Shown: positions 1 through 7,564 of the stretch, piece by piece | How positions within the stretch are numbered: position 1 is the stretch's first letter | Layout: each line of letters begins with the position of its first letter | NCBI RefSeq assembly: GCF_003347495.1 | Contig: NZ_QCXY01000006.1 | Span: 248,001-312,000, forward strand | Direction: 5' to 3' | DNA length: 64,000 nt | DNA from: Pleomorphovibrio marinus | GTDB taxonomy: Bacteria; Bacteroidota; Bacteroidia; Cytophagales; Cyclobacteriaceae | Position numbers and translations under genes: made by a program | The notes under the pieces: generated by a model | Database searches by the model: none | What the model saw: the letters and a program-made list of their open reading frames with translations, nothing else | What the model was told of the DNA's origin: nothing

Positions 1-76
1 GATTTTTTCATGTGTACCTATTTCAAGGGGCAAAATTAATAAAGAAAAGGGAAATGGCTCCTTATCCACCAAAAAA

Positions 77-736
77 TCATTCGAATTCCATTTCAGGCAC
101 CTCTGAGGGAATGATCAATTTACCCTCCGTTTTTTCCTGGATAGTAGAAGCAGACACTCCTGGTGCCCTTTCAATCAATTTAAAGCCTCCCTCTGGCAAG
201 ATTTCCAAAACCGCCAGATCAGTGACTATTTTTCTTACACATTTTACTCCGGTAATGGGCAATCGGCATTCCTTAAGAAGTTTGGACTTACCCTCATTAC
301 TACAGTGCTGCATCGCTACTATGATTTGCCTGGCAGCAGATACCAAGTCCATTGCCCCTCCCATGCCCTTTACCATTTTCCCTGGTATTTTCCAATTTGA
401 AATATCTCCATTTTCTGAGACCTCCATGGCACCTAGAATAGTCAGGTGCACATGGCCGCCCCTTATCATTCCGAATGATTCCGCAGAATCGAAAAGTGCT
501 GAGCCCTTTACCATGCTTATGGTTTGTTTCCCGGCATTGATGAGGTCAGCATCTACTTGATCCTCTGTAGGAAAGGAGCCTATTCCTAACAATCCATTTT
601 CACTTTGAAGTACAACTTCAAGTTCATCGGGTATGTAGTTGGCAACTAGGGTAGGGATGCCTATCCCCAGATTGATATACTGACCGTTTTTGATCTCCTT
701 TGCAATGCGTTGTGCGATTTTTTCCTTGCTTAGCAT
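77..736 (-). CDS. scoB: 3-oxoacid CoA-transferase subunit B (219 aa)
   Basis: Small (beta) subunit of a class I CoA transferase, which moves CoA between succinyl-CoA or acetyl-CoA and a 3-oxoacid such as acetoacetate, in the cytoplasm. The N-terminal region has NLGIGIPTL at about residues 22-30. The SENG motif that carries the catalytic glutamate of this family is at residues 45-48 (E46). The C-terminal part has the usual ITGVKCVRKIVTDLAV stretch. The length is normal for a beta subunit. It follows the alpha-subunit gene by 18 bases on the same strand, so the two are almost certainly co-transcribed. The exact acid substrate cannot be told from sequence; acetate/acetoacetate or succinate/3-oxoadipate relatives are alternatives. 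Confidence 0.93.
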   Translation of the reverse strand: MLSKEKIAQRIAKEIKNGQYINLGIGIPTLVANYIPDELEVVLQSENGLLGIGSFPTEDQVDADLINAGKQTISMVKGSALFDSAESFGMIRGGHVHLTILGAMEVSENGDISNWKIPGKMVKGMGGAMDLVSAARQIIVAMQHCSNEGKSKLLKECRLPITGVKCVRKIVTDLAVLEILPEGGFKLIERAPGVSASTIQEKTEGKLIIPSEVPEMEFE

Positions 737-754
737 AGGTACTTTCGGGTTATT

Positions 755-1453
755 TTAGGTCTTTCTTATGGTTCTTTGCTCAATTCGTTTCTCATAATTG
801 CTGCCCTGAAAAATATATTTCACGTAGATACCAGGTGTATGAATGGCATTAGGGTCCAATTCTCCTGCAGGTACCAACTCTTCCACCTCTGCAATGGTTA
901 TTCTGCCGGCCGCAGCCATCATAGGATTAAAATTGCGTGCTGTTCCCTTATAGATTAAATTGCCGGCTGTGTCTCCTTTCCAGGCCTTCACCAGGGAGAA
1001 ATCAGCCCTCAACCACCTTTCCAGCAAATATAATTTGCCGTCAAATTCCCTGATCTCTTTACCTTCTCCCACTTCTGTACCCACACCAGCAGGTGTAAAA
1101 AAGGCAGGAATACCCGCTCCTCCTGCTCTAATCCTTTCTGCCAGAGTGCCTTGTGGAATGAGTTCCACTTCCAGCTCTCCAGAAAGTAATTGTCTCTCAA
1201 ACTCCTTGTTTTCTCCCACATAGCTGGAGATCATCTTTTTGACCATTTTCTCCTTCAACATCAGACCTATGCCAAAATCGTCCACACCGGCATTGTTGGA
1301 GATACAGGTTAGTCCCTTCAAGGGTCTTTCCAGCAGGGCTGCAATGCAATTCTCCGGGATACCACAAAGACCGAAACCACCCAACATCAACACAGAATGG
1401 CTCCCAATGTCCTTCACAGCTTCTTCGGCATTTTTGATGGTCTTATTGATCAT
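755..1453 (-). CDS. scoA: 3-oxoacid CoA-transferase subunit A (232 aa)
   Basis: Large (alpha) subunit of the same class I CoA transferase; it forms the CoA-binding partner of the B subunit. The glycine-rich motif [10 protein letters not shown] is at about residues 25-34, followed by [15 protein letters not shown] and the [17 protein letters not shown] segment typical of alpha subunits. It is the first gene of the two-gene unit. The ATG at 1451-1453 is the natural start and leaves about 275 bases up to the next gene. That gap is filled with small inverted repeats rather than a clear promoter. The assignment to ketone-body or short-chain acyl-CoA metabolism is from family knowledge. Confidence 0.93.
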   Translation of the reverse strand: MINKTIKNAEEAVKDIGSHSVLMLGGFGLCGIPENCIAALLERPLKGLTCISNNAGVDDFGIGLMLKEKMVKKMISSYVGENKEFERQLLSGELEVELIPQGTLAERIRAGGAGIPAFFTPAGVGTEVGEGKEIREFDGKLYLLERWLRADFSLVKAWKGDTAGNLIYKGTARNFNPMMAAAGRITIAEVEELVPAGELDPNAIHTPGIYVKYIFQGSNYEKRIEQRTIRKT

Positions 1454-1481
1454 TGCTACATCTGTTTGTTTTTTTAGCAGT

Positions 1482-1503
1482 CCTCCCGATTGCTATCGGG
1501 AGG
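1482..1503. repeat. perfect short palindrome, 9-bp arms
   Basis: The arms CCTCCCGAT (1482-1490) and ATCGGGAGG (1495-1503) are perfect inverted complements around a 4-base loop. A second hairpin-forming stretch, with CACCTG and CAGGTG at its ends, follows at about 1511-1534. These look like the small intergenic palindromes common in Bacteroidota genomes. They lie in the 274-base gap upstream of the CoA-transferase operon; neither arm is followed by a T run, so a terminator role is not supported. Confidence 0.6.
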
Positions 1504-1692
1504 AACCTCGCACCTGACTGCCTTCAGGCAGGTGTTATATAATCATTGCTACCAATGATGAGTTACTAATTCACTCCACGAGCGTTGCAGGTTCGTTGCG
1601 GCCCCTGAAAAAACTCAGGAAAGGCCTGCAAGAAACCAAATGTCATTTCCTTTCTGTAAATGCCAATTTTTAGAACTCTGTGAGTCATCCTG

Positions 1693-1731
1693 GTCATGCC
1701 CTGACTGCCGTCAAGACAGGCTCGATTTCAT
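1693..1731 (-). repeat. dispersed intergenic repeat, module A, copy 1 (short)
   Basis: This 39-base stretch matches the 3' half of the elements at 7,154-7,233 and 56,764-56,842 with one difference (A for G at about 1713). Read on the minus strand it begins ATGAAATCGAGCC and contains the hairpin-forming CCTGACTGCCGTCAGG-type core; the base change falls in that hairpin. The element overlaps the end of ribF, whose TGA stop (1728-1730) is the TGA of the element's own first bases. The remaining gap at 1,540-1,690 shows no further gene. Confidence 0.7.
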
Positions 1732-2666
1732 TTGGGCTTTAGTTGGAAGTAACTCATGGTAGAAATTTTATCTTTTGCTAATTGGGCCTTCAGTGAGTCC
1801 AAACCATCGAACTTTTTTTCCCTTCTTAAGAAGTCATGGAAATAGACTTTTATCTGTTTACCATATAAATCTCCTTCAAATTCGAATACGTGAACTTCCA
1901 CCGTTTTGTTTTGTCCACTTAATGTAGGACGGTTACCAATATTCAGCATCCCCTCTTTTAGCATTCCTTCCCATTCCACTTCCACCACGTATACTCCGTC
2001 CATTGGAATTAGCTTGTTTGGGTTAGCTACCTCAATATTTGCGGTTGGGAACCCTAAGGACCTGCCTATTTGCTTTCCCTTAATTACCGTGCCAGAGAGT
2101 TCATAGGGTCTGCCTAGGAAGGCTTTTGCGGTATCCAAGTCTCCTGATTCCAGCGCAACTCTGGTTTTGGTGCTACTTATTCCATTGTTATCTATGTCTT
2201 GTCTTGAAATTTCCTCGAGTTCAAATCCATATTTGTCCTGGTTAGCTTTTAGGTGCTCGAAACTTCCCTCTCTTCCTCTACCAAATCGGTGATCATAACC
2301 GATCACCAGTTTTTGGGTACCAATTTTTTCTATCAGGATATCCTCTACAAAACTTTGGGAGGAGGTTTGGGAAAATGCTTTGGTGAAGCGGATACTTATT
2401 AGGTGATCAACCCCATATTGCCGTAGTAATGCTTTTTTTTCTTCAAAAGAGGAAAGCAGCTTGATGTTGTGCCCTTCCGGATTCAGCACCATCCTTGGGT
2501 GGGGCCAAAAAGTCACCAAAACAGTTTCCCCATTTATGGCATTGGCGATCTCCCCCAACCTTTTCAGGATCTTTTGATGGCCAAGGTGTACACCGTCAAA
2601 GGTGCCAATGGTTACTACTGGGTGTTGGATGTGAGGTATTTCATCCAGGTCCTCGTAAATCTGCAT
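1728..2666 (-). CDS. ribF: bifunctional riboflavin kinase / FAD synthetase
   Basis: Makes FMN from riboflavin and FAD from FMN. The N-terminal nucleotidyltransferase half has VVTIGTFDGVHLGHQKI close to the start, the (H/T)xGH signature of FAD synthetases. The C-terminal flavokinase half has GRPYELSGTVIKGKQIGRSLGFPTANI. I place the start at the internal ATG giving MQIYEDL (2664-2666, 312 aa), because homologues begin at this point. An upstream ATG at 2690 would add eight residues and lengthen the overlap with truB from 26 to 50 bases. It is the last gene of the ftsX-DUF3098-uppP-truB-ribF operon. Its stop codon lies inside a dispersed repeat. Confidence 0.93.
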   Translation of the reverse strand: MQIYEDLDEIPHIQHPVVTIGTFDGVHLGHQKILKRLGEIANAINGETVLVTFWPHPRMVLNPEGHNIKLLSSFEEKKALLRQYGVDHLISIRFTKAFSQTSSQSFVEDILIEKIGTQKLVIGYDHRFGRGREGSFEHLKANQDKYGFELEEISRQDIDNNGISSTKTRVALESGDLDTAKAFLGRPYELSGTVIKGKQIGRSLGFPTANIEVANPNKLIPMDGVYVVEVEWEGMLKEGMLNIGNRPTLSGQNKTVEVHVFEFEGDLYGKQIKVYFHDFLRREKKFDGLDSLKAQLAKDKISTMSYFQLKPK

Positions 2667-3327
2667 GCTTTTCGGAATTGATTTTATCAATCAAAACTGG
2701 CAATTCATAAGCTTTGTTTAACTCAAAGTCCCCAATTCTGGTTCTTTCTAATTTGGACAAGTAGGCACCTACTCCTAAAAGACTGCCTAAATCCCTTGCT
2801 AAGCTCCTGATATAGGTGCCTTTGGAACATATTACCCTGAATTCTACCTCAGGAAGGTGTACGCATGTGATCTCAAATTTTTTTACCTCCACTATCCGAG
2901 GTTCCAAAACCACTTCTTTCCCCTTTCGGGCAGATAAATATGCCCTTTTGCCATCTTTTTTTATGGCCGAATGGGCAGGAGGAATTTGCGAGATAGAACC
3001 AGTCAACGCTTCTGCGGCACGGATGATATCTTCATCCCTAAGGTGGAATGGGTCTGCTACTTCTATTACTTCTCTTTCAAGATCGAAAGACTCTGTCGTT
3101 TTCCCCAGTACAAAGGTACCTGTATATTCCTTTTCCTGAGCCTGATACGATTCGATTTTTTTGGTGGCCTTACCTGCGCAAAGTATCAACAAACCGGTAG
3201 CCAACGGATCCAAGGTTCCCGCATGCCCAACTTTTTTGATTTTGAGCGCATTCCTTACTTTTTTTACTACATCAAAAGATGTCCACCCATGTGGTTTATT
3301 TATTAAAAACACCTTTCCTTCATCCAT
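2641..3327 (-). CDS. truB: tRNA pseudouridine(55) synthase TruB (228 aa)
   Basis: Converts uridine 55 of the T loop of tRNAs to pseudouridine. The catalytic motif GHAGTLDPLATG is at residues 34-45, with D40 as nucleophile. The N-terminal FLINKPHGWTSFDVV and the later CSKGTYIRSLARDLG are also TruB signatures. The length is that of the short bacterial form without a C-terminal PUA extension. The gene begins one base after the end of uppP on the same strand and overlaps the start of ribF, so translation is probably coupled. Confidence 0.96.
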   Translation of the reverse strand: MDEGKVFLINKPHGWTSFDVVKKVRNALKIKKVGHAGTLDPLATGLLILCAGKATKKIESYQAQEKEYTGTFVLGKTTESFDLEREVIEVADPFHLRDEDIIRAAEALTGSISQIPPAHSAIKKDGKRAYLSARKGKEVVLEPRIVEVKKFEITCVHLPEVEFRVICSKGTYIRSLARDLGSLLGVGAYLSKLERTRIGDFELNKAYELPVLIDKINSEKHADLRGPG

Positions 3328-3328
3328 C

Positions 3329-4123
3329 TTACATCGATAAACCTGAAATTATGGCAAGTAATCCCACCACCAAGCAATAAACTGAAAAATACGTTAATTT
3401 ACTTTGTTTTACAAGTTGAATCATCCAAGAACAGGCAAAAAGTCCAGCCACAAAAGCAGCCACAAAAGCAATGGCCATTGTGCCAAATTGCTCGTTTTCA
3501 TAGGCCAAGGAGCCTTCTAACAAGTCTTTTCCGATTTTACCGATAATTAAAGGCAAAACCATCAAGAAGGAAAACCGTGCGGCTCTTCCCTTATCAATAC
3601 CCAAAAGTACAGAGGCAGATATGGTGGCACCAGAACGAGAAATCCCGGGTAGCATAGCCACGGCCTGGGCCAACCCGACTAAAAAGGCATCTTTAAAAGA
3701 TACCGGTTTATCTGTGTTTTTGGCCTTATCGGCCAAGAAAAGTAAAACTGCGGTAACCAGCAACATGAAACCCACAAAGACAATTTTTCCTCCAAAGACC
3801 TGTTCCAACTCTTCTTCAAAAAAAACACCTACGACTACTGCGGGAATCATAGATAGGATAATTTTAAGCGAAAAAATAGATTCCTCATTCCATTTGAACT
3901 GAAACAAGCCCTTTAATATTTCTAAAATATCCTTGCGGAATACTACAATAGTACTTAGAGCGGTGGCAAAATGTACCACTACTGTAAACATCAAACTTTC
4001 TTCAGGCAGGCTTCGGCTGCCTAAAATTACCGATGCGATTTCCAAATGTCCACTTGATGATACAGGCAAAAATTCTGTCAATCCTTGGACTATGCCAAGG
4101 ATGATTGCTTCAAAAACAGTCAT
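3329..4123 (-). CDS. uppP: undecaprenyl-diphosphatase (264 aa)
   Basis: Integral membrane phosphatase of the BacA/UppP type; it recycles undecaprenyl diphosphate to the monophosphate lipid carrier for peptidoglycan and other envelope polymers. Two family signatures are visible: EFLPVSSSGH near residues 17-26, and PGISRSGATISASVLLG at about residue 160. Several hydrophobic helices cover the rest. Its ATG shares one base with the stop of the DUF3098 gene (TAATG), a sign of translational coupling. Overproduction of this family gives bacitracin resistance in other bacteria, but nothing here suggests anything other than housekeeping. Confidence 0.95.
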   Translation of the reverse strand: MTVFEAIILGIVQGLTEFLPVSSSGHLEIASVILGSRSLPEESLMFTVVVHFATALSTIVVFRKDILEILKGLFQFKWNEESIFSLKIILSMIPAVVVGVFFEEELEQVFGGKIVFVGFMLLVTAVLLFLADKAKNTDKPVSFKDAFLVGLAQAVAMLPGISRSGATISASVLLGIDKGRAARFSFLMVLPLIIGKIGKDLLEGSLAYENEQFGTMAIAFVAAFVAGLFACSWMIQLVKQSKLTYFSVYCLVVGLLAIISGLSM

Positions 4124-4332
4124 TATTTTTTTTCAGTTCTATAAAATATTGCGAAAAATTGAAATAAAAATCCCAGCATAGTGAGAATAGGCCCCAGGGT
4201 AAGTCCCATGAAGCCAAAACCATGCGGTTCACGGTCCAAGCCAATGATAGTAAAGCCTAAAATGATGATGCCTAGACCGATAAGCATCAGTTGATAATTT
4301 TTTCGAGAAAATGGAAATGCGTTTTTCTTCAT
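4123..4332 (-). CDS. DUF3098 family small membrane protein (69 aa)
   Basis: A 69-residue protein with two hydrophobic segments (about residues 15-31 and 41-63) and a short basic tail. It belongs to the DUF3098 type found in Bacteroidota between ftsX and uppP. The function is unknown. Its position, three bases after ftsX and overlapping uppP by one base, argues that it is a real co-translated member of the operon, perhaps linked to division or envelope assembly; that link is inferred from context only. Confidence 0.85.
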   Translation of the reverse strand: MKKNAFPFSRKNYQLMLIGLGIIILGFTIIGLDREPHGFGFMGLTLGPILTMLGFLFQFFAIFYRTEKK

Positions 4333-4335
4333 GAT

Positions 4336-5226
4336 TCAATAAAGTTCGTCCAAGGACATTTTCAAATATTTGTTGACCGACCTAAGGGTACTTAATAAGG
4401 AAAGGAAGGCACCCAGCAAAACTAACGCCCCAAAAAGCAGGAGAAGCCACTCCAAATTATATAACAAGTTAAACCCCTCTATCATTTGCTTGCCATATTC
4501 CATTAAAAGGAACAACATCCCGGAGGCAATAATACCCCCTAAAGCTCCATAAAAAAAAGCTCTCCACAAAAAAGGCCCCCGTATAAATCCCTTAGTGGCT
4601 CCGATCAATTGCATGCTGCGTATTAGGAAACGCTGTGAAAACAAGGCTAACCGTATGGTATTATTGATAAGTATGATCACCGTTATCATCAAAATAAGTA
4701 TAAAGGCCCCAAGTACAAGGCTCACCTTGACCAAGTTTTGGTTGATGGACTCCACCAAGTCACTCATATAGGTCACTTCAAATACACCTTCCATGGATGT
4801 TAATTCCTGGGCAATCTCCTCGATCATTGAAGTGGACTGGTAACTTTCCTCTAAAGAAAAGGTAAACGAATCCCTAAGGGGGTTGTCTTTAAGGAATTTG
4901 GTGAAATCCTCGCCCACCTCCTGAGTAAAAACCTGGGCTGCATCTTCCTTAGAAATAAAATGGAGCATGGCCTTACCTTCTTTGTTTAGCACGTAAGGCT
5001 TCTTTCCCAGTGTTTGCTCCAACCCCTTTATTTGGTTGGATGACAAACCTTTGTTGAGGAATACCTGCACCTCGATATTTTCTCGTATCAAAGTCGTCAA
5101 GGTTTTGGCCTGAATTATGATTAACCCGAATAACCCCGTGATAAACAATGATAATGTAATGCTGAAAAGTACGCTGGCGAATTTATAACTACCTAACCTT
5201 GTTTTCCTTCTTTGTACTTTTGCCAT
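4336..5226 (-). CDS. ftsX: cell division permease-like protein FtsX (296 aa)
   Basis: Membrane partner of the FtsE ATPase; FtsEX transmits cytoplasmic ATP hydrolysis to periplasmic peptidoglycan hydrolases during division. The layout is typical: a basic cytoplasmic N-terminus, a first membrane helix at about residues 17-40, a periplasmic domain of about 130 residues that includes the IEVQVFLNKGLS region, then three further helices with the FtsX permease core (LIGATKGFIRGPFLWRAFFYG). It opens the five-gene minus-strand operon. ftsE is not in the window, which is usual for Bacteroidota where ftsE and ftsX are often separate. Confidence 0.92.
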   Translation of the reverse strand: MAKVQRRKTRLGSYKFASVLFSITLSLFITGLFGLIIIQAKTLTTLIRENIEVQVFLNKGLSSNQIKGLEQTLGKKPYVLNKEGKAMLHFISKEDAAQVFTQEVGEDFTKFLKDNPLRDSFTFSLEESYQSTSMIEEIAQELTSMEGVFEVTYMSDLVESINQNLVKVSLVLGAFILILMITVIILINNTIRLALFSQRFLIRSMQLIGATKGFIRGPFLWRAFFYGALGGIIASGMLFLLMEYGKQMIEGFNLLYNLEWLLLLFGALVLLGAFLSLLSTLRSVNKYLKMSLDELY

Positions 5227-5279
5227 GGCTAAAATAAATAATTTTCAAAATTAAGGAGCAACCGTTACTTAACCAACCT

Positions 5280-5951
5280 TTATGACAAATTGATTGGAAT
5301 AAGATTTTTGCTCACTACCGCATAGGCCATTCCTTCCCCATAATTATTAATTTCCATTGTTCCTGTAAACCTCCCGAAAGCAGGCAGGACAACTCTATCT
5401 TCGGATTCGTAAAAGCAAGGAAACCTAAGGCTCTGTTTTCCCTTACCGCTGAGCCGTATTCCCGGGTGGAGATGACCGCATATATTGGTAAGCCCCACCG
5501 CATTTACCGGTTCATGACTCAATAGGAAAGAGCCAATCTGGATAGGGTGATGATGAACAGTAAGTTGGGATTGGGAATAAATTTCCTCCCTTAAAATGTC
5601 ATGGTTGCCTTTTACCAACTCAAAACCCACTTGTGAAAACTCTTTCATGAACATCTCAAGAACCCCCCAATGAGTATTCCAGTCACTATGAAAAAGATCA
5701 CCTAAGAAAACTACCTTTCTGGCCTTTTTTGTGCGGATGAGTTCTGCAATTAGGGCAAAATCGGATTCATGAATGTTTTCTGGAATAGGTATTCCCCCCT
5801 TACGAAAATGCCTTGCCTTGCCAAAGTGGGTGTCTGCAATTAAAAGGGTACTTAAATCTTCCTGCCATAAAGCCTTTTCCATCAGGAAAGTGAGCTTTTG
5901 ACCGTTTATAACTTTACAAATTTGACCTGAAAACTGGCCTTTTTCTATCAT
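5280..5951 (-). CDS. pdeM: PdeM-like metallophosphoesterase (223 aa)
   Basis: Calcineurin-like phosphoesterase of the ligase-associated DNA damage response type (PdeM). Metal-binding motifs are visible in order: IADTHFGK near residue 38, FLGDLFHSDWNTH near 81, KGNHDI near 118, and GHLHPG near 160. In many bacteria PdeM-like genes neighbour an ATP-dependent DNA ligase, a DEXH helicase and an exonuclease. None of those is nearby, so this copy is an orphan. It lies 53 bases upstream of ftsX on the same strand. A related phosphodiesterase with another substrate cannot be excluded. Confidence 0.8.
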   Translation of the reverse strand: MIEKGQFSGQICKVINGQKLTFLMEKALWQEDLSTLLIADTHFGKARHFRKGGIPIPENIHESDFALIAELIRTKKARKVVFLGDLFHSDWNTHWGVLEMFMKEFSQVGFELVKGNHDILREEIYSQSQLTVHHHPIQIGSFLLSHEPVNAVGLTNICGHLHPGIRLSGKGKQSLRFPCFYESEDRVVLPAFGRFTGTMEINNYGEGMAYAVVSKNLIPINLS

Positions 5952-6026
5952 AGAATTGGCTGTGCAAATTTCCTACCTGATATGTATTACAAATTTAAAC
6001 TAGTAATCCTAAGAAAACCTGGCCAA

Positions 6027-6581
6027 TCATATGGAAAGTTCCTTGATGATTTTTGCTGGGTTTCCACCCATCACAACATCGGAAGGAACATCCTTGGTAA
6101 CGACAGCACCTGCTGCCACAACAGACCGGCTACCTATGGTGACTCCTGGGCAAATTATGGCTCCACCTCCTACCCATACATCATCTCCTATGGTAATGGG
6201 TTTGCCATTTTCTAGCAAGGTACCCCTGGTCTTAGCATCGAGGGGATGCGTGGCTGCATAAAGTTGCACATGGGGGCCAAAAAGGCAGCGATTGCCTATA
6301 TTTACCGGAGTTACATCCAGAATTACGCAGTTGAAGTTAAAATACACCTGATCACCTACAAAAATATTATAACCATAATCGCAGTGAAATGGGGGTTCTA
6401 CAAAGAAGTCTTTTCCGGTTTTACCAAAAAGTTCTATTAATAGATCCATCTTAAGGGCTTCGGGGTCGCTTTCGTTAAACATTTTCACAGCCTTTCTAGC
6501 TCTAACCCGTTCTTTCACCAACGTTTCGTCGGAAGCCAAATAGAGTTCCCCTGCCAGCATCTTTTCTTTTTCTGTAGCCAT
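6027..6581 (-). CDS. sugar O-acetyltransferase, hexapeptide-repeat (184 aa)
   Basis: Acetyl-CoA-dependent O-acetyltransferase of the maltose/galactoside acetyltransferase (Maa/LacA) type. The N-terminal mac-type motif KMLAGELYLASD is at residues 7-18. A left-handed beta-helix follows, with repeats such as NIGNRCLFGPH and ITIGDDVWVGGGAIICPGV. The YAATHPLDA segment near residue 110 carries the expected catalytic histidine. Length and architecture are normal. It starts three bases after the DinB-family gene, so the two form an operon. The natural acceptor is unknown; a detoxifying role on non-metabolised sugars is usual for the family. Confidence 0.88.
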   Translation of the reverse strand: MATEKEKMLAGELYLASDETLVKERVRARKAVKMFNESDPEALKMDLLIELFGKTGKDFFVEPPFHCDYGYNIFVGDQVYFNFNCVILDVTPVNIGNRCLFGPHVQLYAATHPLDAKTRGTLLENGKPITIGDDVWVGGGAIICPGVTIGSRSVVAAGAVVTKDVPSDVVMGGNPAKIIKELSI

Positions 6582-6584
6582 GCG

Positions 6585-7121
6585 CTATGCTAGTAAGGTT
6601 TGTTCGATTTGTTTCAAATGCCTCTCCTCGTGGGCTATAATTATTTCGAAAGCAAGGAAAAGGGGGTAAACCACCCAATTGCTCACTGGAGAAGCGATGA
6701 TAACATCTTTTTCCAATTTCGACTCCAATTGTTGGATATAATTGGACAACTCGTGCTGTTGGTCAAAAAAGGCCTCTAAGATTCTTTCGTCGTAAAGACT
6801 TTTATTGGGTTTCCAAGTTCCAAAAGTCTTAGTCTTTCTAGGCTGCTTCATGGCTTTAAGTAATAATTCTCCTGTTTTCTGGGGAATTAATGGCAGTTTT
6901 GCCAGCCATGACTCGCGATAACTGCCCTCTAAGATCTGGTCGAAAGTTGGGAAATAGGAAGAATTGACAGTTATAAGATGCGCTAGATTTTCTGCTACGC
7001 TCCACCTATTGGGAGAAGGCTTGTGATTGAGCTTTTCCAAAGGAAGGCCTTTTACGGTCTTTTCAAAAGAATAGCTCAGCTCTGCAATTTCCATTTGCCA
7101 TTTATCGGCTTTTTCTTTCAT
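6585..7121 (-). CDS. DinB-family (DfsB-like) protein (178 aa)
   Basis: Four-helix-bundle protein of the DinB/YfiT superfamily, whose members bind a divalent metal and often act as thiol-dependent transferases. Visible are KLNHKPSPNRWSVAENLAHLI at about residues 29-49 (metal histidine in the AHL part) and a late HEERHLKQIEQ that fits the last metal-binding helix. The biochemical function of this member is unknown. The first six bases of the gene, with its 5' leader, are perfectly duplicated 112 bases upstream (7,228-7,255), around a dispersed repeat. Confidence 0.8.
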   Translation of the reverse strand: MKEKADKWQMEIAELSYSFEKTVKGLPLEKLNHKPSPNRWSVAENLAHLITVNSSYFPTFDQILEGSYRESWLAKLPLIPQKTGELLLKAMKQPRKTKTFGTWKPNKSLYDERILEAFFDQQHELSNYIQQLESKLEKDVIIASPVSNWVVYPLFLAFEIIIAHEERHLKQIEQTLLA

Positions 7122-7255
7122 AGGTTTATAATTTGTTTTTTAAAGGCCATATGGAATCTCGTAGTCTATAATCATCCCTCCGTGCCTCGCTTGCGTCATG
7201 CCCTGACTGCCGTCAGGACAGGCTCGATTTCATAGGTTTATAATTTGTTTTTTAA
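7116..7255. repeat. perfect 28-bp direct repeat pair flanking an intergenic element
   Basis: Positions 7,116-7,143 and 7,228-7,255 are identical over 28 bases. On the minus strand each copy holds an A/T-rich leader ending AAATTATAAAC, then CTATGAAA. The first copy supplies the start codon of the DinB-family gene; the second ends in an ATG that is also the first ATG of the dispersed element between them. The arrangement looks like an element inserted at a start codon with duplication of the target, or a recombination product between two leader copies. Confidence 0.8.
7154..7233 (-). repeat. dispersed intergenic repeat, module A, copy 2
   Basis: An 80-base element, running GAATCTCG to TTTCAT on the plus strand, nearly identical to the reverse complement of 56,764-56,842. 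It contains CCTGAC and GTCAGG arms around a 4-base loop. It lies within the 434-base gene-free stretch 7,122-7,555. No ATG-started gene with family resemblance is visible in that gap; long open frames there run through the repeats and are not believed. Confidence 0.75.
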
Positions 7256-7295
7256 TGGTCACACCTGACTGGCATGCCTTCGGCAGGTAAACCGT

Positions 7296-7362
7296 CAGGC
7301 AGGCAGCTTGCACCTGCCTGCCCCGAATTTGCTTCGGGGGACTCGATTCGGGAGAATCTAAC
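7296..7362 (+). repeat. dispersed intergenic repeat, module B
   Basis: GCAGGCAGC, then CCTGCCTGCCCCGAA, a short loop and TTCGGGG, then GACTCG and GAATCT. The same order and spacing occurs in the reverse complement of about 56,836-56,890. CCCCGAA and TTCGGGG form a clean 7-bp hairpin. Modules A and B are separate here but adjacent at 56.8 kb, showing that they are independent units of one composite repeat family. Confidence 0.65.
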
Positions 7363-7564
7363 AATCACCCCAATAGCTATCCGGGGCAGTCCAATGTGTG
7401 ATGTGCTCGTCATGCTCGGTTTCATATCCATAGATGGGATTGTATTGGCTAATGAAATTCTATTTAATACTTTCGGGAAATATAACCAAAATGTCCTTAA
7501 TTTTGGCTTGAAATCTTTTATTTTGAGCCACCTTTGATAAATTAGACTTAAATATTTGGGGGTT

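Noticed and set aside
7274-7537. 87-codon open frame in the gap at 7.3 kb
   Set aside because: It runs through the module B repeat and its hairpins; translation is repeat-derived and no coding signal is seen.
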